Virus record (IMG/VR): IMGVR_UViG_3300027851_001140
Location: 30,857-94,856 of that record
From: a virus
Direction: 5' to 3' (one strand)
Length of the DNA: 64,000 bases
This document shows, in pieces, positions 1 through 9,778 of the stretch. A program made the position numbers and the translations under genes. The notes under the pieces are model-generated. The model was not told the DNA's origin. It worked only from the letters and a program-made list of their open reading frames with translations, and did no database searches. Each line of letters starts with the position of its first letter. Positions within the stretch are counted from its first letter, which is position 1.

Positions 1-1540
1 AATCAATAGCAGAATCTATTTGACAAGTAAGAGGCCCAGACGGCTGCAAAAGGGGAGAAGAAGAAACAAAGCTGGATCCGCAGGAAAGGTCAGATAAAGA
101 ACCTACTAAGGAAGAAACCGAGGACACATAGGAGTTCACCAGAGAAGACTGAGTTTCTATAAGAGACAATACAGTCTCCAAAGGATTTGACGTAGAAGCC
201 CCAGGAGTGCCAGGAGATCCCAATCCTCCTATTCCGCCTATGCCAGAAGGCACAGAAGGAATTCCAGTAGGAGCAAAGCTGGATGAGGAAAATGAAGACC
301 CAAAGAGACAGTCAAGAAGACCATTTGACAAATCATTGAATATAGAATTGGCTAGACTAAGTAGGTTTGTTAGGGTACCTAGTATTTCTGACACTACCTG
401 CTGGGCCTCTTCCATGGCAGCAGTAATAACCTGTAGCTGAGAAGAGATGGAGTTAGAGAGAGCTTCTGCGAGTGCGGCTGCATCACTTGACAATGAGGAC
501 AAGGAGTAAGTGAGAGAGGCTGCAATCTTAGATAGACCAAATGTAGAATCTACGTTTATAACCGAAAAAATGGACACACCTGGAGAAGAAAGGTCAGACA
601 CACCTGACGGACCTATGCTACCCGGAGAAGCCCTCAGGGCAGACCGCACACTGAGAGCGACATCATCAGAAGAAGGAAAGAATTCTATAGGCCCAGAAAC
701 TCGTGAAACTACAGCAGGGGCATCCGGACCAAAAGCGGCAGATAGTCTAGGTATATCTGCGGGGTCTCTGATTACAGAGACAGTAAAATTATCCCTATTT
801 GTGAGAGATACAGCGTCCACAAATTGAGAGTTGGTGAGGCCAAGAACTCTGGCCTTAGACCTAGAAGATTCAGAAGATTCGGGATTTCCTAACCAAAATA
901 TATACAACTTCAACTGGTCAATGGGCACGCCAGCTAAGAGGGAGGCTCGACTGAGAGGAATGTCCACTCCTACAGTTATTTCTTCTTCTACACGTACCTC
1001 TGGCGTACAGGAGGTGGCTTCTGTTACAGAAACTCGGATGTAGGTACACACCAAAATCATACGAGTTCTAACTCCTAACAAAGTAGAATACGTACGAGAA
1101 TCAGAGTCATCAGTAATAGGAGTCTCATCTAGGTCGGGAAAAGTATCGTATATTCGATCGAACCCACCTAAAACACGAGACAGAAGCTTAATGGGTGCGA
1201 TGTCTCTTGTTCCAGGAAGAATATATCTTCCATTGACTACGGATAGGTTGAACCTATCCCCTATAGTAGCCTCCAAATCAGCTGGAGATGATGGGTCTAC
1301 AAAAGATAGGCTGTTCATCACTTCTGAGGTACTGGTGTCCGCTGAAGCTAGAACGTAGTCTAAATTTCTACGAAGAGGGTCTAAAAAACTCTCTCTGAGA
1401 GATTCACCCTCTGTGCGAAGTGAGGCTAGTTGAGATCTGATGGATAAGAGCTGATCCCCCAACCTTTCCTGGTAGGAGAATAGAGCAGCGTCTAACTCCG
1501 AATCAAGTCTACAACGTAAGGTTGATAAGGATATGGGCAT
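1..1540 (-). CDS. Virion structural protein, C-terminus beyond left edge
   Basis: An open frame runs without a stop from an ATG at 1540 to the left edge (about 513 residues), so only the N-terminal part is present. The ATG shares one base with the TAA of the upstream gene (TAATG), which indicates translational coupling. The N-terminal 60 residues look helical and charged. The middle is beta-rich. The last part, from about residue 340, is very rich in Ser, Leu, Gly and Pro with helical stretches. I recognise no domain. Its position as the last visible gene of the tail/baseplate cluster, downstream of the M23 hub, suggests a baseplate or virion protein; that is inference. Confidence 0.75.
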   Translation of the reverse strand, partial: MPISLSTLRCRLDSELDAALFSYQERLGDQLLSIRSQLASLRTEGESLRESFLDPLRRNLDYVLASADTSTSEVMNSLSFVDPSSPADLEATIGDRFNLSVVNGRYILPGTRDIAPIKLLSRVLGGFDRIYDTFPDLDETPITDDSDSRTYSTLLGVRTRMILVCTYIRVSVTEATSCTPEVRVEEEITVGVDIPLSRASLLAGVPIDQLKLYIFWLGNPESSESSRSKARVLGLTNSQFVDAVSLTNRDNFTVSVIRDPADIPRLSAAFGPDAPAVVSRVSGPIEFFPSSDDVALSVRSALRASPGSIGPSGVSDLSSPGVSIFSVINVDSTFGLSKIAASLTYSLSSLSSDAAALAEALSNSISSQLQVITAAMEEAQQVVSEILGTLTNLLSLANSIFNDLSNGLLDCLFGSSFSSSSFAPTGIPSVPSGIGGIGGLGSPGTPGASTSNPLETVLSLIETQSSLVNSYVSSVSSLVGSLSDLSCGSSFVSSSPLLQPSGPLTCQIDSAID

Positions 1541-2133
1541 TAAACTGTGGTGGGCTCTTGAATGTTAAGAACTAACTCAAACTGAGTCTTGGCGTAGCCG
1601 ATCTCCTGAACAAATCCGCCAGGAAGAGGAGAGGGAGATGAAGTTATTTCTCCTCCAGCACCTACATAGTATAAGGAGTCTGGCGTAAGTGGAAGGAAAG
1701 AAAATCCCATACCTATATTGTACAAAAAACTGCCTATATTCTGCACTGAAACGGTAGACACAGTAGGGGAAGAGACCACTACCCCTATAGCAGGACCGAA
1801 AGACAAACTGGAAAAGTCAACGGCATCTACTGTGTCGGAGCTTACCTGATACACCCACTGTCCTGCAGTTAGAGGAGAAGCAGAATTAAACAATAGTGTA
1901 GGTATAGATGAAGGTCCACCCTGAATAAGAGAGTAAAGAGTCTGTATGTTCTGCTCTATGTAGTCATAAGAGGGGTTTTGTACAGAGGTTAAAGCTTCCG
2001 CCCAAGCATCAACAACAGTACCGTAGTCGGCTGACCCTCCGTTGTTTATGGCAGAAACGTTTTGACGCTGACGTAAAAAGTTCTTTATAGCTTGGGCTAG
2101 AGTGAGTGGGTCTATGGCGGGAAACTGAGGCAT
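1540..2133 (-). CDS. Virion structural protein with beta-rich C-terminal domain
   Basis: This 197-residue protein starts at an ATG preceded by AGGAG with a short spacer. Residues 1-75 are helical. From about residue 85 the chain is beta-rich, with a pattern common in phage fibre and baseplate tips: a 'TAGQWVYQ' strand, a valine/serine-rich 'VGVV...VSVQNIG' section and a 'YYVGAGGEI...GGFVQEIGYA' ending. I infer a small virion protein with a receptor- or fibre-type beta domain. No enzyme motif is visible. It lies in a tightly spaced minus-strand operon with structural genes on both sides. Confidence 0.75.
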   Translation of the reverse strand: MPQFPAIDPLTLAQAIKNFLRQRQNVSAINNGGSADYGTVVDAWAEALTSVQNPSYDYIEQNIQTLYSLIQGGPSSIPTLLFNSASPLTAGQWVYQVSSDTVDAVDFSSLSFGPAIGVVVSSPTVSTVSVQNIGSFLYNIGMGFSFLPLTPDSLYYVGAGGEITSSPSPLPGGFVQEIGYAKTQFELVLNIQEPTTV

Positions 2134-2159
2134 GATAGCTCCTTATACGTAAGATAACA

Positions 2160-2612
2160 TCAGCTCCAGTTAATTACACCACCTCCCCCTGCGGGCACAG
2201 CTGTTCCTGTACGTATCCATGTGTCTATTCGTGAGGAAAAACGTTGAGCAGCCTCAAGATGTGTAGAAGGAGGAGAAGCTTGGAATAGAATTAGAAATCC
2301 GACCAAACCAGGAGGCGGAGTGGCGGCAAAAGCGGGGGCCATACCCGCAGCCACCGTAGCCGCAAACACTGCCCATGCCCCTTCCATGGCAGAAGCGGTG
2401 GCGGATGCGATGACAGATGTCTCAAAAATGGAAGCCAAAGTAGAGGATAGTACCAATTGAGCGGCTTCTACAGTGACAGAGGGAGGAGAAATAGATAACG
2501 CGTAATCACGCATACATCCCGCCCACGACTCAGCGCAGCCTAAAGCAGTGTCAGGCGGAGAAGAAAAGAACGACTCAAAAGAACTTGATAGAGTATCTAC
2601 TACAAGGGCCAT
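2160..2612 (-). CDS. Hypothetical virion protein
   Basis: A 150-residue protein rich in Ala, Ser and Pro with a hydrophobic helical centre (about residues 50-115). The ATG overlaps the upstream TAA as TAATG. The hydrophobic stretches contain Ser and Ala and do not form clean membrane segments, so a helical structural protein is more likely than a holin. A holin cannot be excluded. I do not recognise a family. The operon context points to the tail or baseplate. Confidence 0.65.
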   Translation of the reverse strand: MALVVDTLSSSFESFFSSPPDTALGCAESWAGCMRDYALSISPPSVTVEAAQLVLSSTLASIFETSVIASATASAMEGAWAVFAATVAAGMAPAFAATPPPGLVGFLILFQASPPSTHLEAAQRFSSRIDTWIRTGTAVPAGGGGVINWS

Positions 2613-3754
2613 TATTCAACAAATACCTTAGTACTAAGAACGTTGGTAAATCGTACTTCAACGTCAGAGGTAAGAAACGCAGCGGGCCCAGTAGAGGTAA
2701 GTACCCTTGCATCTCTGAGCCATTGCCTCATTTCCTCTCCTCGCATAGCGGGTTCTGTGGCCTCGGCTCCATGTTTTATCTTGGTTCCTTCAATCTCTAC
2801 TGTTTGCTCTGCGTCAAGAAGGAAATTTCTACTTACATTGTGTATCTCGTCTCTTCCAACGGAAATCTTAACGTCTGACTTTTTCACGTCCAAACTAAAT
2901 CCGTAAGAGGAGTTGTCGGGAAGAATGACGCTCACATTACCTTCTACGTCCACTTCCACAGAAGTTTCTTCGAGTCTAACTGTTCCATACTTGGATAGAC
3001 TTCTAAGCTTCTTTCCAGTAACAGAAGACGTAGCCTCCTGTCCCTCATCGTCTACTACATGACCTTCCCTATGGTCTACAAGAGTATATGGGGGCGCCTT
3101 ACTTTCTAAGGTTCGTAGGTATTCTTTAGCAAAAACCTCATCTCCTCCTTCAGGAGTGACTCTGATCCACTGGTCCTGGGTTTGGTCTGTTTCAGTTTTA
3201 CGTTTCACCACCCCAAAACGAATCTCGCTGGATATCTCTGAAATGTTGTTGTCGAGCGTTCTATGAATTATTGTTGGAGCCTTAACATTTGCCTCCAATC
3301 TAGGAACGTCTAGGGTGTACTGCATGGGTCCACCCCGCAGAGATAGAGTACCATCTTGACTAAAATGGGCAGAGGCCAGGCCCTTTGACGTTATATCAAT
3401 TTCCCCCTCAAGAAGTCTTCGGTAATAGAACCTATTCTCTGCGTACGTAGCTCTAATTTGAAGACTAGCTATGGATTCGGCCATGTAAGCAGAAGCAAAT
3501 GTTTCTCCAGAATCCACTCGACTATCTAAAATCATACGAGTGGCGCGCTCAGGCATTACCCTTATCCAGGAAGATGGACCAAGGTAAGGATGTGTTATAG
3601 GGGCACTTCGACCGGCGCGAGGTCCGGAGTAGATAAACGTGTCCTCTTCTGGATTGATAGAGGTGATCACAGCTCCGTAGGGGCGAACAGCATACTGCTC
3701 ATCCCCCGAAAAGTGCCTCTTAGCGTCACGTAATGTTCTTCCAATGGCACTCAT
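2612..3754 (-). CDS. Virion structural protein, beta-rich
   Basis: A 380-residue protein whose ATG overlaps the TGA of the hub gene (ATGA). The sequence is dominated by alternating polar/hydrophobic strands, with short repeating 'G-x-hydrophobic' segments towards the middle (about residues 110-180) and the C-terminus. This suits a spike or baseplate component next to the tail hub. I see no catalytic motif. Position immediately downstream of the M23-containing hub supports a tail-tip role by inference only. Confidence 0.7.
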   Translation of the reverse strand: MSAIGRTLRDAKRHFSGDEQYAVRPYGAVITSINPEEDTFIYSGPRAGRSAPITHPYLGPSSWIRVMPERATRMILDSRVDSGETFASAYMAESIASLQIRATYAENRFYYRRLLEGEIDITSKGLASAHFSQDGTLSLRGGPMQYTLDVPRLEANVKAPTIIHRTLDNNISEISSEIRFGVVKRKTETDQTQDQWIRVTPEGGDEVFAKEYLRTLESKAPPYTLVDHREGHVVDDEGQEATSSVTGKKLRSLSKYGTVRLEETSVEVDVEGNVSVILPDNSSYGFSLDVKKSDVKISVGRDEIHNVSRNFLLDAEQTVEIEGTKIKHGAEATEPAMRGEEMRQWLRDARVLTSTGPAAFLTSDVEVRFTNVLSTKVFVE

Positions 3755-6700
3755 GTCGACCTTCTCCGTGCGTCCTCTGCGGTCTCTCGCGTAAGTCGTC
3801 TACGATTTGTTATAGGCTCTCCTGCCTGGCGCTCGGAGGATCCTTCATACCTCTCAGGCGGGCACTCGTTTGGAGGAACAGAATCCGCAAACAAAGCCAC
3901 CTGCTGATCCCGTACCGTAGCGTACGCTGTAATAGCCCTCTGTCTGCGCTCATTTATGGCAAGAGCCCTTTGTCTATCAGCTTCCAGATTTCGCCTTCTC
4001 TGAGCGGTGGCATCAGGTGGTATCTCAGGGACAGGCTCTGGAACAAACCTGGTGGGCTCTGCAGCCAATCGCAAGGCAGGAATACCCTTTAATCCAAAAC
4101 CACTGTAGTAGTCTTCTAGAGAAATTACATCGCTATCGGGTCCTGGTCTTCCTACAGTTTCTGCCTGAGAAAACGGCAAACTGTTAGGAATAGGGTTGTA
4201 GAAAAGAACATGACGTGAAACGAACCCCAATGAACCATCTCTACGCCGCAAGAAAGATAGATTGAATCTTTCCACCAGCTCAGGGTCCCACCGTTGAAGA
4301 ATATTTGTGCTAGAATCTCCAACTCCCGACACGACTCGAATACTTCCTTGAATACGAAGGGCCTCTACTGCCGTGAGTAAGGATAGATTAGAAGTTCTAC
4401 GATTTACGATCGTAAATCTCTTGCCGTCACCCACATAGTTTTGAAAAGTAGGGGATCCGCTTATAGCCCCAGTCTCAAAATGAAGATGAGTAAGAGTACT
4501 GCGGTCTTCTGTTCCAGAAAATCCTACACGAGCAATGGGTTGATTTCTCTTAACGGTCGCTCCTACGTCAACTCCAGATTCTAGTGAATTAAGATGACGA
4601 TAGAACGTGACGAATCCGTCAGCATGAATAAGTCCAAGAGACATACCCTGTCCAGGGAGGCCGTCTCTAGCAACAGAAGGACGTACGTAAAAAACTATTC
4701 CGTCTGAAACTGCGTACACGAGTTCGTCGAGGTCCATGGGGATGTCCACCCCAGGATGCCAACTTCCGTTTCTCAGACCAAAGCCAGAGGTGACTATGCG
4801 AGGAAATTCCCCAGCAAACTGCCAGGTTCCTACCCCACGATCAATAATATCTTGGTCAGGAATCTGGCCACGAGCGTAAGCATCAAGCAAAGAACTTCTC
4901 TCGCTGGAACGAAGAGATCTCTTCCATGCGGCCCACCTTGGTACCACACGAGGAGCGGGCCCCGCAGGAGAACTATAAAACCTAGGGTCTCCCGGAAAGC
5001 AAGTAACTTCTTCCTCCGCAGGAGATACCTCTGGCGGCTCGTACTCCTCACTCGGAGAATACGTAGAGCGAACTCCAGTAGTACCTAACCTTGGACGGGC
5101 ACCGCCAGACGCGAACTCTGCTCCGGCATTAACATTCCTAGACCGTAAATCGTCCAATATAGACTGAGAACGTTCGGTAAGATCTCGAAGTCGCTGCTGC
5201 CTTTCCTCAGGAGTTAGCGCACCTGCACTTCTAGTGAGTTCATCTATCTCGGCTTGAAGCTGCCTAAATTCTGTAACTATGGGGTCGTCTTCTCCTTCAG
5301 CACGGTCTACAGGTCCCAAAAAGGCAGCGTTAATGACATTGTATGTGGATTGGCCACTAGGTATGATGGCCCTGTACCTATCCCTGAGAGAGGAAAACTG
5401 TTCTTGAGTAAGGGAATCGTTGTCAGTTGATATAGTAGTAAGGGCGGCCTTAAAATCCTGTACGCGACGTTGAAGAGACTGAACTAACGACAATACTCCG
5501 TCCTGAGGTTGAGCAAAATACATGGGGTTGGCTGGACCCCCAGTTATGTACCTTGGTATCCCTAACTCATCGTAACTTCTGCTGTAGTTGAGAGTTACGT
5601 TCATAGATGGCGGCTGTTGTCCTGCGATGGCGCCCGCAGTAACAGGGAGAGTCCACGAAATTCCGTCTATGAGAGCTAGCCTCTCTCTATAGCGGTTGAA
5701 CACTGGTCTGTTTAGAGTGAGCCATGGCCTAAACACCAACCCAATCTGATACTTGTCAGCAGAAGACAGCAGCTTTTGAAACTCTAACGTAGCCAACTGC
5801 TCAAGCCTAGCCAAGTCAGTGATTTGTGAATAATTTAGGACCTTTATTCTCAGACCAAGCCTAGAGGCCAAACTGGGAGACCACACGCCAAGAGATCTTC
5901 CAGGATTAAGAGGAATAATTCCTCCCTCGTTTATGTTGGTAAGACCGACGTAAGACCCGTTGGCTACTACTCCAGTAACAATCTCTCCTCCCTCTTCATC
6001 GAAGGAAGAATTTAGCAAATGATGGTCTAACGTGAAAACTTCTGACCAGGTCCCATAATCGGAAGGGTCGAAGTCGTACTGGGCAAACTCAAATATTAGG
6101 TCGCCACACCCAGACACCCAAAATCTATAGTCGGCAGTCTCACAGGCGTCGGCCAACATCTGAAGTCTGTTGGTCCAGTTCAAGTTTTGAGCAACAGGCT
6201 GGTCCGCTATGAGCGTACGATCCCATAAGGAATCACTAGGAGTGGTCGGACCAGGGGTAAGAAAATGCACTCCTTGAGCTTCGGGATGCCAGGCAGCTTC
6301 TCGTCTAGTAAACCTTCCTGCAGTCCTTACTTCATTTTCCGTCCAATAACGTCTATTTCTAGGAGAATAGTCAGGAGCAGCGTCGGTTACAGCAAGACTT
6401 TGCCGTGGAGAAAAGTTAAACCTAGCGGGAGTCCCAAAAAGACACAGATTATGCCATCCTTGCATACGTCGCCGGATAGATCTCGATGTTTCAGCTCTAT
6501 TTCCATTTATAGACGGAAAATAGGCCTCATCAGCGTAAGACCGAGGAGGGTCTCCCGGAAGGGAGCCTTGCCACGGAAAAACCCCAGGGCGCATTCTTCC
6601 CACACGTCCAGACCCTACATTGATAGCCACGCGTCGTTGAGGTCTGGAGGGGTTGGACGTGGATCCTGCGTCCGCCCCAGGAGGAGGAACGGGATCAGAA

Positions 6701-8166
6701 GGTATTTGGGCCTCATCAATCTCACTGAGACTGGTGTCTACTAAATCTCCAGATTCGTTTATGGAAGAAGGATCTAGGCCGAAGCCAGACAAATCTGACA
6801 ATAATCGTCTATATTGTGTCAGTTCTTCAGAAGAAAGTACTCCCTCTCCTCCTTGTCTAACACGAGACAACAACGGACTAAGCTCGGCAGCTACTGCACG
6901 AGCTTCATCTGCGGCCGTAGACCTAGAAGAGGATAGGTTTCTAATGGCTCTGGCATCAGCATCTGACTGGAATCCAGGAGGAAGATCCCGAAAAAATGTT
7001 AGCGAAGCTACCATTTCGGGTAGGTTGTAGGAAGACCATGGATTAGTAAAAGTGCTACCTCTGACAAGATCACTGAAGAATCCGTCATTGAACTCCTGGT
7101 TAACTGCCTCAGAGTCAAAGGACCTGAATACGTCAATCCCGGACAAGGTCAAGTTATTTGTGGGGTCTGCTGACCCTGATGTCTGGCTACTAGGAAGTAC
7201 TGCCAACATTGTGTTGGAGTTTACACGCATCTGTGCCATCAGATGGCGTATGTCAGCACAAGATACCTGCACAGTGTTGAGCCCGTTGATGTAGTCTTCT
7301 GTAGTAGGTTTTGAAATGATGAACCCAGTAAAAACTGGTATCCACTCATCCAACTCAGAAGAGGGGTTATGAATCCACACCCTAACTGCATCATTTCGGT
7401 GAAATATAGACCCCCACAAATGAAGCGGAAAGCGTCTTCCTCCCGACATTGGGTCTATGGGGTTTCTTCCTATGTCTTTCTTAGACTCGAAGAGTTCTGC
7501 CTTTATAGACTCATCGTAGTCAAAAGAATTACCTTGACCACGAGGAGAGGACCTTCGGAATATTCCTCTAAGATTCTCAGGGGTGATAGTGAACCGGTGA
7601 CCTGCGTTGTCTAACGTAAAGTCACACTTATTAAAGTCTGCGCCAGCGCCATAAGACACAGATATAGTTCCGGTAAGAAACGGACTTACATCTTGACCTT
7701 CGATGTACACAATAGCATCATGGTAATATACTTGGTGAGTCTGTTCCTTAAAGAAGTGAGGAGCAGACCCTCCTCTGCGCACAGGGGCCGCTTCTCGACT
7801 TGCGGTAGGGGTAGACTGGCTTCTACGAGGGTCAGCAGGCTCCTGTGGCCTGATAGCCGCTCCTCCTGTTCCTGCGGAATCCCTACTTCTACGAGGGTCA
7901 GGAGATCTTCCATCCGGATCCTCTTCTGAGGAGGAGGCAGAAAGAATGGAAGAGGCATCTCGTTGAGCACGTTCTCTGTCTTGTCGTGGAGTACGTCCGG
8001 AAGCAGTAGGAGTGGAGTCTAGGGAGGGAGGAGGACTAGGCACTCCCTCTTGTGGGTCACCTGGAACTTGTTCTATTAGTTCTGGACGACGTAAAAGTGC
8101 CTCTCCCGGTTCTGGAAGAAGTCGTCCCATGGCTCCGCTTATTACTCTAGTTCTGTTTCCGGCCAT
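3751..8166 (-). CDS. Tail/baseplate hub protein with C-terminal M23 peptidase
   Basis: This 1471-residue protein combines several parts. Residues 1-130 are a disordered Pro/Arg/Ser-rich region with repeated 'DPRRS' elements. From about residue 140 comes a phage tail-hub-like section (a 'YYHDAIVYIEGQDVSPF' start and 'SVSYG...CDFTLDN'). Helical linkers follow. From about residue 1110 lies an M23/LytM metallopeptidase domain: His1137 and Asp1141 form HxxxD, and His1227 and His1229 form HxH, the standard zinc-binding and catalytic set. M23 enzymes cut peptide cross-links of peptidoglycan, so this is probably the tail-borne enzyme that opens the cell wall during DNA injection. The ATG has a GGAAG site upstream. 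It is the largest gene in the window. Confidence 0.88.
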   Translation of the reverse strand: MAGNRTRVISGAMGRLLPEPGEALLRRPELIEQVPGDPQEGVPSPPPSLDSTPTASGRTPRQDRERAQRDASSILSASSSEEDPDGRSPDPRRSRDSAGTGGAAIRPQEPADPRRSQSTPTASREAAPVRRGGSAPHFFKEQTHQVYYHDAIVYIEGQDVSPFLTGTISVSYGAGADFNKCDFTLDNAGHRFTITPENLRGIFRRSSPRGQGNSFDYDESIKAELFESKKDIGRNPIDPMSGGRRFPLHLWGSIFHRNDAVRVWIHNPSSELDEWIPVFTGFIISKPTTEDYINGLNTVQVSCADIRHLMAQMRVNSNTMLAVLPSSQTSGSADPTNNLTLSGIDVFRSFDSEAVNQEFNDGFFSDLVRGSTFTNPWSSYNLPEMVASLTFFRDLPPGFQSDADARAIRNLSSSRSTAADEARAVAAELSPLLSRVRQGGEGVLSSEELTQYRRLLSDLSGFGLDPSSINESGDLVDTSLSEIDEAQIPSDPVPPPGADAGSTSNPSRPQRRVAINVGSGRVGRMRPGVFPWQGSLPGDPPRSYADEAYFPSINGNRAETSRSIRRRMQGWHNLCLFGTPARFNFSPRQSLAVTDAAPDYSPRNRRYWTENEVRTAGRFTRREAAWHPEAQGVHFLTPGPTTPSDSLWDRTLIADQPVAQNLNWTNRLQMLADACETADYRFWVSGCGDLIFEFAQYDFDPSDYGTWSEVFTLDHHLLNSSFDEEGGEIVTGVVANGSYVGLTNINEGGIIPLNPGRSLGVWSPSLASRLGLRIKVLNYSQITDLARLEQLATLEFQKLLSSADKYQIGLVFRPWLTLNRPVFNRYRERLALIDGISWTLPVTAGAIAGQQPPSMNVTLNYSRSYDELGIPRYITGGPANPMYFAQPQDGVLSLVQSLQRRVQDFKAALTTISTDNDSLTQEQFSSLRDRYRAIIPSGQSTYNVINAAFLGPVDRAEGEDDPIVTEFRQLQAEIDELTRSAGALTPEERQQRLRDLTERSQSILDDLRSRNVNAGAEFASGGARPRLGTTGVRSTYSPSEEYEPPEVSPAEEEVTCFPGDPRFYSSPAGPAPRVVPRWAAWKRSLRSSERSSLLDAYARGQIPDQDIIDRGVGTWQFAGEFPRIVTSGFGLRNGSWHPGVDIPMDLDELVYAVSDGIVFYVRPSVARDGLPGQGMSLGLIHADGFVTFYRHLNSLESGVDVGATVKRNQPIARVGFSGTEDRSTLTHLHFETGAISGSPTFQNYVGDGKRFTIVNRRTSNLSLLTAVEALRIQGSIRVVSGVGDSSTNILQRWDPELVERFNLSFLRRRDGSLGFVSRHVLFYNPIPNSLPFSQAETVGRPGPDSDVISLEDYYSGFGLKGIPALRLAAEPTRFVPEPVPEIPPDATAQRRRNLEADRQRALAINERRQRAITAYATVRDQQVALFADSVPPNECPPERYEGSSERQAGEPITNRRRLTRETAEDARRRST

Positions 8167-8187
8167 TACTTCTTCCCAAAAGATAAG

Positions 8188-8781
8188 TCATTCCTGGCTT
8201 TTCGGCAAATTAGACCTAGAATAAAGTATGTGTTCCCTAGACTTGTCTAAGTACAGAGCGGCCATCTGACTTTTGACCAGCAAATCTGTGTGATAATGAT
8301 ACCAAGGGTCTATAGACAATGAGTCAGATACTCCGATGGTAGGAATCATGTCATGAGAGTACACCAATTCCATCCCGCATCTTCCGCCGCCCATTAGATT
8401 ACAGTCCACGAAATAGATGTCAGAGCGAGACAAGACGTACAAGTCTAAAAGAACTCTAAATTCAGAAGACCCAGGATTAGACAAAGCTAGGTTTGATATC
8501 TTTTCTATGTCTGGTGACACTAAAGCGTCTATGAGGCGAGACGGAAAACCTCTAGATAGACGAATGCTCATCTCGTGAGCCTGAGCCACCTGTTCTCCTC
8601 TTCCTTTTAGAACTGAGAGAAGCTCTGGGGTCACACTCCCGCCAGAAATAAAAAATCTGTAGGGATGGGACTCCTTTTCTGTCATTTCCTTTTGGAGAAG
8701 AGACGACATCCAGTGAGGTACGTCAGAAGACTCAGCCGGGTATCCGAGATACACTACAATCTTATCGTCAGTAAAAGACAT
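8188..8781 (-). CDS. Nucleoside 2-deoxyribosyltransferase-like protein
   Basis: A 197-residue protein starting in a TGATG overlap. It opens with a Rossmann-like strand ('IVVYLGYPAES'). Near residue 115 it has the family-like segment 'DLYVLSRSDIYFVD', then 'GGGRCGMELVYS' with a conserved-type Glu, then 'IPTIGVSDS'. This order matches nucleoside 2-deoxyribosyltransferase-like proteins, which break or swap N-glycosidic bonds of (deoxy)nucleotides. In a phage it could salvage or modify nucleotides, or act on NAD-like or nucleotide signals. The substrate cannot be told from sequence, and the family call rests on motif order only. Confidence 0.6.
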   Translation of the reverse strand: MSFTDDKIVVYLGYPAESSDVPHWMSSLLQKEMTEKESHPYRFFISGGSVTPELLSVLKGRGEQVAQAHEMSIRLSRGFPSRLIDALVSPDIEKISNLALSNPGSSEFRVLLDLYVLSRSDIYFVDCNLMGGGRCGMELVYSHDMIPTIGVSDSLSIDPWYHYHTDLLVKSQMAALYLDKSREHILYSRSNLPKSQE

Positions 8782-9212
8782 CAGGTGACCTTAGAGTGAC
8801 GGGAGAACTCTTTATCGATGACATTCCTAACTATTAGGTCTAAATCACTTGGATTTAGACCCATATGTTCTCCTAGCTTCCTAACAAAATGAACTTCTTC
8901 CAACTTCGATAGAAGAGAGTCCAAATCCTTGTGTTCTATGCGTAAAGCTTCTGGGTCTCCTATCTCGTTGGACAACTCGGACAGCTTAGCTGTAGCAAGA
9001 GACACTGCTTTGTAGTAGGAGATGCTGCGTATAAATCTAGAGCGAAGATAGCCATACAAGGCAGAAGAGTGAGACTCTGACTCCTCTGCGTGTACGCCAA
9101 ACAGCTTGGTTGCAAGACCAAGTATATCGTCAGCAGAAAACTCCTCAAACTCCTCGGCTAGAAGATCGTCATCGGAGGAATCCGGGAGTTCTTCTTCAGA
9201 AGAATCTATCAC
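8781..9212 (-). CDS. Hypothetical acidic protein
   Basis: A 143-residue protein with a GTG start that overlaps the upstream stop (GTGA) and a strong GGGGGAT site. The first 30 residues are Asp/Glu/Ser rich. The rest is helical with possible coiled coil around residues 60-115. I do not recognise it. It is the third gene downstream of sbcD in a tightly overlapping set, so a role in DNA metabolism is possible but not shown. Confidence 0.7.
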   Translation of the reverse strand: MIDSSEEELPDSSDDDLLAEEFEEFSADDILGLATKLFGVHAEESESHSSALYGYLRSRFIRSISYYKAVSLATAKLSELSNEIGDPEALRIEHKDLDSLLSKLEEVHFVRKLGEHMGLNPSDLDLIVRNVIDKEFSRHSKVT

Positions 9213-9778
9213 GACCTATCCCCCTTCAAAGATTTCGACAATCCTCCCTCGTACATCATCTCTTTAACGATCTCAACCTGAAGTTTCAGTATGTTGAAAC
9301 TCTGATTTACGTTTTTAGAAACTATCTCAGCAGCAGACACTACACGCTTTACTGCAGAAAGCCTGTCCTCTATCTCCGGACATGTGAGAGATACCACCGC
9401 ATTTCTTTGCGCATCGTTCTTTAGAAGAATGACTTCCTTTTTCATAAAGAGAGTGGAACGTACAACATCATGAAGTCTCTCCAATTTTCCTCTCATGTTG
9501 TCGTAAGATAGTATGACTTCAGCCGCTCTATCCTTGATAGATTGCAGTTCGGCAGCAACAGCAAGTCCCCTATTCAGGTCGGACGGGCCTCTTATGGTAC
9601 GAGTTGACTCCTCGCCCTCTCTAAGGAAGGGGAAATAAGAGTGTAGCTCTCCTATGATGGTTACATCTGGCTTGAGGTTCTTTTTGCACGCAGACCTTAT
9701 GGCGTTTTCTACCACAGGTTCAGCCCTATATGCGTCTGCCCTTGCTTGCCAAATTCCTATGTCGTCTTCCACGGTCAT
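9209..9778 (-). CDS. Hypothetical helical protein
   Basis: A 189-residue, mostly helical protein; its ATG overlaps the preceding stop (ATGA). Residues 75-185 have heptad-like hydrophobic spacing and could form a coiled coil. There is no Walker A motif, so it is not the SbcC/Rad50 partner expected for the neighbouring SbcD. I do not recognise the family. Confidence 0.7.
   Translation of the reverse strand: MTVEDDIGIWQARADAYRAEPVVENAIRSACKKNLKPDVTIIGELHSYFPFLREGEESTRTIRGPSDLNRGLAVAAELQSIKDRAAEVILSYDNMRGKLERLHDVVRSTLFMKKEVILLKNDAQRNAVVSLTCPEIEDRLSAVKRVVSAAEIVSKNVNQSFNILKLQVEIVKEMMYEGGLSKSLKGDRS

Noticed and set aside
207-1043. Three plus-strand frames at the left edge
   Set aside because: They are antisense to a minus-strand frame that is open for the full 1540 bases and is translationally coupled to its upstream gene.
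2160-2612. Holin
   Set aside because: The hydrophobic centre is broken by polar residues and has no clear transmembrane pair with charged ends; kept as hypothetical.
6265-7030. Two plus-strand frames within the hub gene
   Set aside because: Shadows of the 1471-residue hub; no start signals and no recognisable content.
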